Origin: Streptomyces sp. Ag109_O5-10
Lineage (GTDB): Bacteria; Actinomycetota; Actinomycetes; Streptomycetales; Streptomycetaceae
Direction of reading: 5' to 3'
DNA length: 64,000 nt
NCBI RefSeq assembly: GCF_900105755.1
Contig: NZ_FNTQ01000002.1
Location: 1-64,000 of the forward strand
The notes beneath the pieces were generated by a model. It was not told the origin of the DNA and searched no databases. It worked only from the letters and a program-made list of their open reading frames with translations. The stretch's first letter is position 1. Each line of letters begins with the position of its first letter. The position numbers were made by a program, and so were the translations under genes. Of this stretch, positions 16,523 to 24,527 are shown in pieces.

Positions 16523-17086
16523 TCATACCGACGCCGCTCCCACCCGCTGCACCAGCAGCTGTTCAATGAGCCGCGCCGACTCCTGCGGGGAGACCGACGA
16601 GGTGTCCACGGTCAGGTCCCAGACCATGTCCCGGTGCGCGTCCAGGTCCTCCTGCGTCGCCTCCCACGCCGCCAGCCGCGCGGCGGTATCGCGGTCACCC
16701 CGCGCTTCGGACCGGTGCGCGGTCACCTCCCTCGGGCACCACAGCAGCACCGTCGACCAGAGCGCCGGGTAGCCGCCGACCACGGCTCGGATGCCGTCGA
16801 TCTGCCCGAGGTGCAGCACCGGCACCCCGGCCGCGAACGCCGCCGCGAGCCCGGGCCGGTCGACCGCGTAGGTGTTGCCGTACCGCCGGTTCGCATAGAC
16901 GACGTCGCCCGCGGCCTCCAGCGCGAGCAGCTGCTCGGCGGTGCCCATCCGGTAGCCGTCGCGCTTGCCCGATCCGACCTTCAGGCGCTTGAACTGCCGG
17001 TAAGAAGAGGCGAGGTGGGCCAGAGCTCGGGTGACGGTGTCCTTGCCCGCGGCAGGCGGCCCGTAGAGGACGACGCCGTGCTTCAT
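16523..17086 (-). CDS. P-loop small-molecule or nucleotide kinase
   Basis: 187 residues with Walker A GPPAAGKDT near the N-terminus and guanylate-kinase-like features: a basic patch (FKRLKVGSGKRDGYRMG) and YANRRYGNTYAVD in the place of the nucleotide-monophosphate loop. It starts inside the stop codon of the upstream gene (ATGA at 17083-17086), so the two kinases are co-translated. The substrate is not known; a guanylate-kinase-like fold is the best reading. Confidence 0.65.
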   Translation of the reverse strand: MKHGVVLYGPPAAGKDTVTRALAHLASSYRQFKRLKVGSGKRDGYRMGTAEQLLALEAAGDVVYANRRYGNTYAVDRPGLAAAFAAGVPVLHLGQIDGIRAVVGGYPALWSTVLLWCPREVTAHRSEARGDRDTAARLAAWEATQEDLDAHRDMVWDLTVDTSSVSPQESARLIEQLLVQRVGAASV

Positions 17087-18114
17087 ACCGCCACCGCCCC
17101 GATCGCCTGCCGGGCCTGATCCGCGAGCGAGATCGCGCCCCCCATCCGGTTGTCCACCACCAGGTGCGGGACGACCGGACGGAGGTTCACGTTGACGGTG
17201 GCGATGTATTCCTCCCACCGCTCCAGCTTCCAGGCGTCCCGGGCCGCGCCGCGGTGCGAGATGTACTCGTGCATCGACTCCACATCGCACTGCACCCAGA
17301 TCGGCGCCACGTCGACGCCGTGCGACGCGCACCGGTTGATCAGGCGCTCCATCCATGCTTGGTCCGTGAGCTCAGCGATGAAGGGGGCGGTCACCACGGT
17401 GCTGATGCCGCACGAGACGTTCGAGTAGACGGCCTGCATCAGCGCGGCGTACTCGGCGGGCCGGACCTTCTCCCGGTAGAGGTCGGTATGCCGGTCGTGC
17501 GCTTGCGATCCCAGCGCGGTCAGCAGCGGTTCTACGAGCGGCCGCGTCAACGGGTCCTTGTCGACCAGCGGCCAGCCCGTCAACTGCGTCAAGAACCGAG
17601 CGAACTCGGTCTTGCCGGAGCCCGCGAACCCGCCCACCAGCACCACGCACGGCTTGTGCGGATCGCCACCGGTACGACGGCGCTTCCACGCCTCCATCAC
17701 CCGCTGCTGCCAGCTGTAGCTGTCGAACCCGTCCCCGTCCGCGATCCGCGTCAACGCCCGCTCGACAGCTATCACGTGCAGACCATTCCGCTGCTCAGGA
17801 AGCGGGGTGACCTCGAACTTGGTCTCCTCACCGGGCAGCGCCGGCCGGAACCCGAGCGACGGCTCGGTCGCCCGGTACAACAGGCAGTAGGCCCGCCGGT
17901 ACGGCGGCCCGGGGTAGCTCTCGCCCGTCTCGTGCTGGCTCAGAGTCTGGGGGTTCGCGGCCGGCACGTCCTTCAGCCCGGCCTGCTCGGCAACCAGCCG
18001 TAGCCGCTCGCCGGCTTCCTCGAGCGTCAGCCCGTGCCGCTCCCGATGCTCTCTGAGCTTGTCCGGGCGCCACCCTGCGCGCTTACCCACCCCGTCAGCC
18101 TCCGTCTTCACCAT
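17083..18114 (-). CDS. HTH domain fused to a P-loop ATPase/kinase
   Basis: 343 residues. Residues about 15-75 are an XRE-like helix-turn-helix (HGLTLEEAGERLRLVAEQAG, then TLSQHETGE). After a linker comes a kinase-like domain with Walker A LVGGFAGSGKTEFA around residue 160 and PIWVQCD as a likely second strand motif. DNA-binding plus kinase in one chain suggests a regulator that senses a phosphorylated metabolite or nucleotide, coupled to the kinase encoded immediately downstream. The specific family is not recognised. Confidence 0.65.
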   Translation of the reverse strand: MVKTEADGVGKRAGWRPDKLREHRERHGLTLEEAGERLRLVAEQAGLKDVPAANPQTLSQHETGESYPGPPYRRAYCLLYRATEPSLGFRPALPGEETKFEVTPLPEQRNGLHVIAVERALTRIADGDGFDSYSWQQRVMEAWKRRRTGGDPHKPCVVLVGGFAGSGKTEFARFLTQLTGWPLVDKDPLTRPLVEPLLTALGSQAHDRHTDLYREKVRPAEYAALMQAVYSNVSCGISTVVTAPFIAELTDQAWMERLINRCASHGVDVAPIWVQCDVESMHEYISHRGAARDAWKLERWEEYIATVNVNLRPVVPHLVVDNRMGGAISLADQARQAIGAVAV

Positions 18115-18295
18115 GATCCGGAGCCTAAGCGCGGGCCCCGAAAACCCGTGTGTAGCTACTCGTTGAAAACGTGTTGAGAAACTCGTGCACCGAAGTGACG
18201 AGCTGTTCGTGATGTTCCTCCGAGCCTCCGCCGGGTGTGATGGCCCCCACAGAACGAGCTATCAGGTGGAGGCCTCCGTGCCGGAGTTGAAGTGC

Positions 18296-19054
18296 TTAGG
18301 CATCGAATTCGTAGTCCAGCACGTACGCGGCCGAATCCATGGTCATCTCGTTGATCTCTACGACTCGCCCTTCAGCGTCGAAGGCTGTGCGGGCCAGCTT
18401 GATGACCGATCTTTCAGCGGGGATGGCGAGGCGGGCCGCCTCGCCGACAGTGGGCATGCGTACCCGGACCTCTTCTCGGTAGCGCGCTGGTGCGTGGCCA
18501 AGATCTGTCAGGCGAGCGTAGATCCCGCCAGGGCCGGTGTCGGCTTGCGTGATGGGAGACCCCTCAACCAGCGACTGGGGCAAATACGACTCAGCGACCA
18601 TGACAGGGCGTCCGTCCATCAGGTACCGACGGCTCCGTACGCAAACCATCTCGCTAGGAGTCAGCCCAAGCACGTCCCTGATGTGGGGCGGAGGGGTGAC
18701 GCTTTCCGAGACAGCGATCTGGTCGACATCCGGCAGTCGTTCGTCTGCGGACCAGATCGTCTTTCCGCTTCCCCACTGGTCGCGGGCCAGTCGCTTGATG
18801 CCGTGGCGCCGAATGGGCTCGAACGACATGACACGAGGGCTGGCTCCCTTCCTCATTTCGATGAGGCCTTCTGTGCGCAAGCTCTTCAGTGCCGTACGGG
18901 CAGTGAGGCCGGCAACCTCGTGCTGCTCAGCCAGCGCTTTCTCTCCCGGCAGGCGATCACCAGGCCCGTAGTCGCCCCGCTCGATCGCCGCCTTCAGTTC
19001 GTCAGCGATCTGCTGGGCCTTGGTGGGCTGTGCGCCGGTCTCGTCTGCTGCCAT
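18296..19054 (-). CDS. GntR-family regulator with UTRA domain
   Basis: 252 residues from ATG 19054, chosen for the AGGTAGGGAG site upstream. Residues about 8-75 form the GntR winged helix (GDRLPGEKALAEQHEVAGLT, then ARTALKSLRTEGLI), and residues about 95-245 a UTRA effector-binding domain. In Streptomyces plasmids and integrative elements such KorA/KorSA/TraR-type repressors control transfer and spread genes. It is divergent from the long transfer block that begins at 19535, and palindromes typical of GntR operators lie between them, so it probably represses that block and itself. Confidence 0.8.
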   Translation of the reverse strand: MAADETGAQPTKAQQIADELKAAIERGDYGPGDRLPGEKALAEQHEVAGLTARTALKSLRTEGLIEMRKGASPRVMSFEPIRRHGIKRLARDQWGSGKTIWSADERLPDVDQIAVSESVTPPPHIRDVLGLTPSEMVCVRSRRYLMDGRPVMVAESYLPQSLVEGSPITQADTGPGGIYARLTDLGHAPARYREEVRVRMPTVGEAARLAIPAERSVIKLARTAFDAEGRVVEINEMTMDSAAYVLDYEFDA

Positions 19055-19065
19055 CTGTCTCCCTA

Positions 19066-19234
19066 CCTCGATAACGATCCTATGGGTGGTTGCTATCGAG
19101 GTGCCCTGCGGGGCGCCGTAGCGGGTTCGGGGCGGCTGGGACAGGATACCGGAAAATTCCATCCTCGATAACGAAGTCGTTGACATCGGTAGCGAGGATG
19201 GTCTCTACTGGGACCCGCAACCTCGTTAACGAGG
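19066..19234. promoter_or_regulatory. Cluster of CCTCGWTAACGAGG operator-like palindromes
   Basis: CCTCGTTAACGAGG is perfect at 19221-19234. Near copies are CCTCGATAACGATC (19066-19079) and CCTCGATAACGAAG (19163-19176), and a reverse half site CTATCGAGG lies at 19093-19101. They occupy the region between the GntR gene and the transfer block and are the best candidates for its operators. Confidence 0.6.
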
Positions 19235-19257
19235 TGCTCGCCGGGTGTGCTACGAGC

Positions 19258-19310
19258 CCGGCTCCCTCACCCGGAACCGCTTCTGCAGCGGCGCCGGATG
19301 AGGGAGCCGG
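19258..19310 (+). terminator. Long hairpin in the leader of the transfer block
   Basis: CCGGCTCCCTCA pairs perfectly with TGAGGGAGCCGG, with an inner CCGG/CCGG pair. It lies after the last operator-like site and 225 bases before the first gene, so it may be an attenuator or a structured leader rather than a terminator. Confidence 0.4.
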
Positions 19311-19534
19311 AACGTCGGTTTCCCACTGCAAGGCCGCAGGACGCCCCTTCCCCTAGTAGTCGGGGAGGGCCGGGGTGAGGCACCACCAACTCCCCCGGGT
19401 CATGGCTCCTGTGGAGCACGAAGCAGCGCAGATGTGCTGTCCGTCCATCAGGACCCCCGGGCCATGGCCTGTGCGTCCTGGCGGGCGGAGAAGGCATCGC
19501 GACGCGTTCCGTCCCTCCGACCCGAGGAGTCATC

Positions 19535-20323
19535 GTGACCACGACCGCCGCCCCGACGGCTCGCAAGCGGTGCCGCAAGACCCGCACCAAGAAGGTCAAC
19601 CCCCTCCCGCCGATCGTCGCCTCCGCCCTCGCGGCCAACGAGATCGACCTCGCTCCCGGCCGGGAGCACATGGTCTGCCCCGAGTGCCGCACCTGGTGCC
19701 CGATCACCGGCATGAACGGCACGCCGAAGCTGGTGCCCCACCACACCGACCGCGCCGGCACTCCGAACCCGCGCCGCTGCACGGCTGGCAGCGACCGGCG
19801 AGTCACCATCGACATCGCCGTCGACGACTGGCGCACGACGCTGATCGAGGCCCGCCCGACCACCGCCTCCCGCCGCGCCACCAAGGTTCTGCCCAAGCCC
19901 AAGGCCACGTCCGCCCCGGCCGCCAGCCAGCTCAAACCCGCGCCGCTCAGCGCAGAGACCGTCCGACAGGTGTTCCGGCAGCACCAGCAGCAGTGCCGCG
20001 CCTGCAAGGGCGAGATCACCGGCCGCGACGGACTGCCGCTGCCCTGCCACGACGGCGAACGCCTCGCCGTCACCTTCCTCCGCCTGCTCCGCCAGGAACC
20101 CCGCCGCCGTGCCGTCCGCGACTTCTTCGCCCAGGAGCGGCGCCGGTTCGACCGCCAGTACGCGGCGGGTGTGTCCACGCAGCGGGCCTCGCAGTGGGCC
20201 AGCGTGCTGCCGACGGTTCGAGAGGCCGACACGCTGCGCGCGCAGCTGCCCGCCGGAGACGCCCCGACGGACAGCCCCGCAGTCCCGCTCACCACCCTTC
20301 ACCCCACGCACCCGGCGAGCTGA
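19535..20323 (+). CDS. Hypothetical protein with paired zinc-binding motifs
   Basis: 262 residues, GTG start with CCCGAGGAG upstream. Two putative zinc sites are visible: CPECRTWCP with a later HH and C, and CRACKGEI with CHDGER. The C-terminal half is basic and helical (RRRAVRDFFAQERRRFDRQY). It is the first gene of the transfer block and looks like a nucleic-acid-binding protein. Similar zinc proteins are common in Streptomyces conjugative elements, with no assigned role. Confidence 0.65.
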   Translation: MTTTAAPTARKRCRKTRTKKVNPLPPIVASALAANEIDLAPGREHMVCPECRTWCPITGMNGTPKLVPHHTDRAGTPNPRRCTAGSDRRVTIDIAVDDWRTTLIEARPTTASRRATKVLPKPKATSAPAASQLKPAPLSAETVRQVFRQHQQQCRACKGEITGRDGLPLPCHDGERLAVTFLRLLRQEPRRRAVRDFFAQERRRFDRQYAAGVSTQRASQWASVLPTVREADTLRAQLPAGDAPTDSPAVPLTTLHPTHPAS

Positions 20324-20338
20324 CTCCCGGACGAACAA

Positions 20339-20384
20339 CCGCGGCCCCGGCCATCCCGAGCGATCGGGGAGGCCGGGGCCGCGG
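20339..20384 (+). terminator. Intergenic hairpin, 14-bp stem
   Basis: CCGCGGCCCCGGCC pairs perfectly with GGCCGGGGCCGCGG, and the loop itself can pair (TCCC/GGGGA). No U-tract follows, and the next gene's ribosome binding site is close downstream. Confidence 0.5.
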
Positions 20385-20424
20385 CTGCTCGTACGACAGC
20401 CGACTCCCGAACACGGAGGCCGAC

Positions 20425-20589
20425 ATGCCCGTCCCGACCGACCCCCGCACCCCGCAACAGCGCGTCCGTGACCAGCTGGCCGCCGCTCGCAATCGGCTGG
20501 TCCAGGAGGGCGTGTCCCGCAGCGAGCGCGCCCAAATCGCTGACCGCATCCACGACTTGACTGAGCAGGCCCGCCTCATCGGTGCCTGA
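20425..20589 (+). CDS. Small helical hypothetical protein, 54 aa
   Basis: ATG 20425 with GGAGG eight bases upstream. The product is a single charged helical segment (RDQLAAARNRLVQEG, SERAQIADRIHDLTEQARLI). Unrecognised, but codon use is typical of real genes here and it sits in line with the transfer block. Confidence 0.55.
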   Translation: MPVPTDPRTPQQRVRDQLAAARNRLVQEGVSRSERAQIADRIHDLTEQARLIGA

Positions 20590-20699
20590 GTCGCAGCTTG
20601 CGCTGCCCGTCGCCGACCGCGCCCGCCATGACCGGGGCGCGGTGGCCGGCGGAGTGCGCAGGACGCGCACCTCCCGCCGTTCGAACCGATCGAACGTTT

Positions 20700-20717
20700 C
20701 CTTCCAAATTTGGAAGG
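20700..20717. promoter_or_regulatory. Perfect 18-bp palindrome upstream of the 20797 gene
   Basis: CCTTCCAAATTTGGAAGG, with an imperfect inverted repeat CGTTCGA...TCGAACG just before it (about 20679-20696). It is a likely operator for an internal promoter of the transfer block. Confidence 0.45.
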
Positions 20718-20796
20718 CGCGGGATGCGATGGACCCCAGGGTGGCCGCCCGGGGGTCCTGTCGCAGGTCACCCTGTATGAGAGGACGACCCACCAC

Positions 20797-21183
20797 ATGC
20801 CCAGCATGACAGCCGTTCCCGCCCTGGACTCCCGCCCGCCGCTGCCGAAGCGCCCGCTCCCGCACGAGAAGACGCCGGACCGGCCGGCCCCGGTCGGTGG
20901 GCGCCCGCACCCGCAGCGCGACGCCCGCGTCGACCAGGAGATCGGGCCCCGCGCGGTCGGTGCGATCTACCAGACCAGCATCAGCGCGTACGAGGTCCTG
21001 GCGGTCATCCGCGACCCCGAGCGTGCGAGCGCTCTGCTCAAGCGCACCGCCCTGTGGGCGGTCATCGTCCGCGACATCATGCGCGCCGATGCCGAGCCGT
21101 ACGCGGTCGGCGACACCTGGACGACGTCGGATCACCTGGTCCGCGAGGGCCGGAACCCGGCTGCCTTCGCGCAGGCCGCCTGA
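20797..21183 (+). CDS. Hypothetical protein, 128 aa
   Basis: ATG 20797 preceded by GAGAGGACG. The first 45 residues are Pro/Arg-rich and likely disordered; the rest is a compact helical domain (AYEVLAVIRDPERASALLKR, then TALWAVIVRDIMRADA). Unrecognised. Its stop codon is the first base of an 88-bp hairpin repeat that is duplicated after the next gene. Confidence 0.6.
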   Translation: MPSMTAVPALDSRPPLPKRPLPHEKTPDRPAPVGGRPHPQRDARVDQEIGPRAVGAIYQTSISAYEVLAVIRDPERASALLKRTALWAVIVRDIMRADAEPYAVGDTWTTSDHLVREGRNPAAFAQAA

Positions 21184-21268
21184 CGATCCGCCACGGTCCG
21201 CCGCCCGCCCCCCCCGCCCACCGACGGACGGGGCGGGGGACGGGCCGTGGCTGGCCGTCCGGCCAGTC
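21181..21268 (+). repeat. Hairpin repeat, copy 1
   Basis: It begins with the TGA of the preceding gene and is nearly identical to 21489-21575. It contains GCCACGG...CCGTGGC as an outer stem over a CCGCCC/GGGCGG-rich arm, then a second hairpin CTGGCC GTCC GGCCAG. Confidence 0.7.
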
Positions 21269-21287
21269 GACACGAAGGGAGCTTGTA

Positions 21288-21491
21288 ATGGGTTGCTTCA
21301 GTCGCAAGGAGATCAAGGACGCTGCCGCGCTCCGGGCCGATGCCGAGGCCCGGCTTGCCGACATCTCCGCACGCAGCACGACCGCCACCACCCCCGCACA
21401 GCACGTTGCCCTCGGGCGCGAGCAAGCCCGCGCTTTGGGTGATTGGAAGAGCGCCGGGTTCGTCCTCACCGAGGACACGCCGACCGCCTGA
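21288..21491 (+). CDS. Small hypothetical protein, 67 aa
   Basis: ATG 21288 with GAAGGGAG upstream. Starts MGCFSRKEIKDAAALRADAE, a mostly helical acidic/basic protein. Unrecognised. It is bracketed by the two copies of the hairpin repeat, so gene plus repeat may have been duplicated as a unit. Confidence 0.6.
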   Translation: MGCFSRKEIKDAAALRADAEARLADISARSTTATTPAQHVALGREQARALGDWKSAGFVLTEDTPTA

Positions 21492-21575
21492 CGATCCGCC
21501 ACGGTCCGCCTCCCGCCTCCCGCCCACCGGCGGGTGGGAGCGGGAGACGGGCCGTGGCTGGCCGTCCGGCCAGTC
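21489..21575 (+). repeat. Hairpin repeat, copy 2
   Basis: Again begins at the TGA of the preceding gene. Differs from copy 1 mainly in the C/G-rich arm, where changes on both sides keep the pairing. Confidence 0.7.
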
Positions 21576-21641
21576 ACAGGCGGCGGCCCCGGAGCTTGAC
21601 CCTCCGAGGCCGCCAGTACAGGAACTCGGGAAGGAGTCCCT

Positions 21642-21920
21642 GTGGCTGACAGCATGACACGCACGATCACGACCGATGAAGCCAACCGGCGTCTCGGCCA
21701 GCACCTCCTGGCGGTGGTCCGCGAGCAGGACGCGCGGATCCCCGCTGAGCGGCGCGCACCGCGCACCGTCGCCGAGATGCGCGCCCGCCTCGCCGCCGTC
21801 GCCCTGGACGATTCCGAACAGGACGCGTGCGGGCTGTGTGGGCGCTGGACCCTGTGCGGGCCGTGCGGTGGCCAGTTGCAGCGGGCCGCGGCCGTCCCCG
21901 CCGGGACGGTGGGCGCCTGA
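21642..21920 (+). CDS. Small zinc-binding protein
   Basis: 92 residues, GTG start with GGAAGGAG upstream. A helical N-terminal half (TTDEANRRLGQHLLAVVREQ) is followed by a four-cysteine knuckle CGLCGRWTLCGPCGG. This C-x2-C...C-x2-C layout suits one zinc ion and is repeated in several small proteins of this block. The function is unknown. Confidence 0.6.
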   Translation: MADSMTRTITTDEANRRLGQHLLAVVREQDARIPAERRAPRTVAEMRARLAAVALDDSEQDACGLCGRWTLCGPCGGQLQRAAAVPAGTVGA

Positions 21921-22051
21921 TGCGACACCGCATGATCGCTGCCGCGTTACGTCTGGTCCTGGCCGTGTCCGGTCAGTGCTCGCAGTGCGGCGGCCGGTTC
22001 GAGGGCTGGTCGGGAGGCGTCTGCGACGCCTGCAAGGCCGCCGGGCACTGA
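21920..22051 (+). CDS. Small zinc-ribbon-like peptide, 43 aa
   Basis: ATG 21920 overlaps the previous stop (TGATG). A hydrophobic N-terminus (RMIAAALRLVLAVSG) is followed by CSQCGGRFEGWSGGVCDACK, a short zinc ribbon. Translational coupling to the previous zinc protein supports its reality. Confidence 0.55.
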   Translation: MRHRMIAAALRLVLAVSGQCSQCGGRFEGWSGGVCDACKAAGH

Positions 22052-22053
22052 CC

Positions 22054-22230
22054 GTGCCCGAGGACCTGTACACCCGCTACCAAGCCGCGCACACCGCGTA
22101 CCGCACCCACCGCGCCACCTGCACGTCGTGCACCGACACCAGCCGCTGCCGCACCGGCCAGCAGCTGTACGAGCGGTTCACGGCGCTCCAGGACGCATAC
22201 CTCAACCGTCTGCGCCAGCAACGGCGTTGA
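22054..22230 (+). CDS. Small cysteine-containing protein, 58 aa
   Basis: GTG 22054 lies two bases after the previous stop. The product contains CTSCTDTSRC and is otherwise basic and helical. It continues the run of tiny zinc-type proteins; no function is known. Confidence 0.5.
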   Translation: MPEDLYTRYQAAHTAYRTHRATCTSCTDTSRCRTGQQLYERFTALQDAYLNRLRQQRR

Positions 22231-22373
22231 CGGTTTCCGCCAGTCCGGCACCGCCACCTCTGCCGACTGCCTGACCCGCCCGGCCCGGCCCCGCCCCGTC
22301 GGCGGCCAGTCCGGGCGCGGTCCAGGGGAGCCGCGCAGCCCGCGCGCCCGAACGCCCCCGCCGGGAGGCCTTG

Positions 22374-22601
22374 ATGCCCACCCTGTCCCCCACCACCCCG
22401 ACCGACCGCCTGCCCCGCTCGCTGTGCCGGCACCCCGTGCCGTGCCCGACGGCGGACAGCCCGGACCGGGAGGCCGCCGCCGTGGTGGCCTCCCACCCGG
22501 AGCAGGGCTGGAGCCTGCTCTGCAACGGCCTGATCGCTTTCGACGACACCGGCGACCTGCTGCCCGACGGCCAGATCGTCGCACCGCACCGCCCCGTCTG
22601 A
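22374..22601 (+). CDS. DUF5999-type protein
   Basis: 75 residues from ATG 22374 with GGGAGG upstream. The pattern CRHPVPCPTADSPDREAA, then VVASHPEQGWSLLCNG, and a closing LLPDGQIVAPHRP matches the small Streptomyces family DUF5999, whose role is unknown. It is common in Streptomyces genomes and their mobile elements. Confidence 0.8.
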   Translation: MPTLSPTTPTDRLPRSLCRHPVPCPTADSPDREAAAVVASHPEQGWSLLCNGLIAFDDTGDLLPDGQIVAPHRPV

Positions 22602-22620
22602 CACCGCCCGCCACGGAGCC

Positions 22621-22837
22621 GTTTCGGCTCCACCGGCCGCCGTTTCGACCCCACCCGATCGCGTTTCGGGAGCACACGGAGCCGTTTCGGCAGCGCCCTG
22701 GACACCCCCTCCCGGAGGCCCCCATGACGATCACCGAAGTGCCGCGCCAGGCGGCACCCGACACCCCCGTTTCGGCTCCACCGACCGCCGTTTCGGACGC
22801 GCCCGGCCGCGTTTCGGGAGCGCCGGAGTTCGTTTCG
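22621..22837. repeat. Two arrays of four GTTTCG boxes with exact 21-bp spacing
   Basis: GTTTCG begins at 22621, 22642, 22663 and 22684, then again at 22769, 22790, 22811 and 22832. Spacing inside each array is exactly 21 bp. The arrays resemble each other over about 70 bp. The first is non-coding, just upstream of the gene at 22724; the second lies inside that gene and encodes heptads starting Val-Ser. Confidence 0.75.
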
Positions 22838-24406
22838 CAGACGGTCAACCGGAACCCGATCAAGCCTGGCCGTGACCGGCTGATGACCCTTCTGTCGGTG
22901 GCCGCTGCGCTCGGCGGCACGCTGGTCGGTGTCATCGGTTTCGCGATGTCCTACAGCACCCTCTCCGAAGTGGCGCTGAGCTGGGGATTCAGCCACGGGC
23001 TCGCGCCGTGGTTCCCGGTCGGCGTGGACGCGTCGATCATCGCGTTCCTGGCGCTGGACCTCTACCTGATCCGCAAGAGCACCCCGTGGCCGTTGCTGCG
23101 GATGGCCGCGCACGCCATGACGGCCGCGACCGTGTGGTTCAACGCGTCCTCGCAGGGCGAGATCGGCGCCGATCCGGTCCGGGCCGCCAGCCACGGCGTC
23201 ATGCCGGTCCTGTTCGTGATCGGTGTGGAGGCCGCCCGGCGCCTGTTCATCGCAAAGGCGCAGCTCGAAGCGGGTACAGCTACCGACCGGATTCCGCTGC
23301 ACCGCTGGATCCTCAGCCCGATCGGCACCCCGCGGATCTACCGCCGGATGCGGTTGTACGGGGTCACCTCCTACCCGGAGATGATCCGCCGTGAGCAGGA
23401 GCTCATCGGCTACGAGCAGTGGTTGCGCCGTAAGTACAACGGCGACCTCAAGGACGCGAGCGAGGACGAACGCCTCCCGATGACGATGGCCGCCTACGGC
23501 TACACCGTCGCCGAGGCCCTGGCCCTGCCCGAACGGCAGGAACGGGAGGCGCAGGAACGCGCTGAGGACGCCGAGCGCCGGCGCCTGGAGGCCGAGACCC
23601 GCCAGGAAGAGGCCAAGGCGCGGGCGGAGGCCGCCCGGCTGGAGGCGGCGGGCCGCCTGGAGACTGTCCGCGCCCGCGTGGACGCCGAGACCGGCCAGGC
23701 CCGCGCCCACGCCCGTGCGCAGGTCAACGCCGCTGAGCGGGCCGCCGAGCAGGAAGAGGCCGCCTTGGAGACCGCGTTGCTCGCCGAGGCCCGCGCCCGC
23801 CAGGCCGCCGCCGACCGTAAGGCCGCCGATGAACGCGAGGCCGCTGCCGCCGCCGACGTCCGCGCGGCCGACCTGGAACGTCAGGCAGCCGAGAAGCGGA
23901 GGCTCGCGGCGGAGGCCGACCGGGCCGCCGCCGCGCAGACGCAGGCGATCGAGACAGCCGAGATCGCCGAGGCCCGCAAGCGCGCTGCCGAAGCCGACAA
24001 GGCCGCTGCCGAAATCGAGGAGGCCGCCCGCGAAACGCGCCGCCGCGCCGCCGAAATCGACCGGCTGGCAGCGGACGAAGAGGAGCGTGCGGCGACCGCG
24101 CGGGCCAACGCGCAGGACGCCCGGGAGCGTGAAGCCGAAGCCGAACTGCGTGCCGCCGAAAAGCGGCTCGCTGCCGCCGAAACCGAGCGGCGCGCGGTCG
24201 AAGCCGAGGACGCCGCCCGACTCACTCCCCGCCAGCGCGCGGTCCGCAAGGTCGCCCGGATGATCCTCGCCGCCGACGGCATCGCCGAGCAGCTGCCGCT
24301 CGCAGCGATCCAGCGCGAGCTGGGTGTCACGTCGGCCGGCACCGCCTCCGAGTACCGCCAGGAGGCTGCCGACCTGCTCGCGGACGGCTACCGCCCCGAG
24401 CAGTGA
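22724..24406 (+). CDS. DUF2637 membrane protein with very long coiled coil
   Basis: 560 residues, ATG 22724 after CCCGGAGG. Residues about 50-185 contain four hydrophobic segments (LLSVAAALGGTLVGVIGFAM, WFPVGVDASIIAFLALDLYL and two more) typical of the DUF2637/spread-protein family of Streptomyces mobile elements. Residues about 270-510 are an almost uninterrupted Ala/Glu/Arg coiled coil. The C-terminus has a small winged-helix-like end (LPLAAIQRELGVTSAGTASEYR). Spread proteins help move plasmid DNA between compartments of the recipient mycelium. The N-terminus is encoded by the second GTTTCG array. Confidence 0.75.
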   Translation: MTITEVPRQAAPDTPVSAPPTAVSDAPGRVSGAPEFVSQTVNRNPIKPGRDRLMTLLSVAAALGGTLVGVIGFAMSYSTLSEVALSWGFSHGLAPWFPVGVDASIIAFLALDLYLIRKSTPWPLLRMAAHAMTAATVWFNASSQGEIGADPVRAASHGVMPVLFVIGVEAARRLFIAKAQLEAGTATDRIPLHRWILSPIGTPRIYRRMRLYGVTSYPEMIRREQELIGYEQWLRRKYNGDLKDASEDERLPMTMAAYGYTVAEALALPERQEREAQERAEDAERRRLEAETRQEEAKARAEAARLEAAGRLETVRARVDAETGQARAHARAQVNAAERAAEQEEAALETALLAEARARQAAADRKAADEREAAAAADVRAADLERQAAEKRRLAAEADRAAAAQTQAIETAEIAEARKRAAEADKAAAEIEEAARETRRRAAEIDRLAADEEERAATARANAQDAREREAEAELRAAEKRLAAAETERRAVEAEDAARLTPRQRAVRKVARMILAADGIAEQLPLAAIQRELGVTSAGTASEYRQEAADLLADGYRPEQ

Positions 24407-24438
24407 CCCACACGCACCACCGTCCGGCACACACCAGT

Positions 24439-24471
24439 GAGGGCCAGCCCACCGCAATTGGGCTGGCCCTC
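24439..24471 (+). terminator. Intergenic hairpin, 13-bp perfect stem
   Basis: GAGGGCCAGCCCA, loop CCGCAAT, TGGGCTGGCCCTC. No clear U-tract. Confidence 0.55.
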
Positions 24472-24527
24472 GCCGCGACTGCCGGAAGCAGTCACAGATC
24501 CCCAGTACACCAGGAGGAATCCCCACC

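Noticed and set aside
20582..20809. A 75-codon frame overlapping the end of the 54-residue gene
   Set aside because: No ribosome binding site, Arg-rich shadow-like composition, and it covers the palindromic regulatory region.
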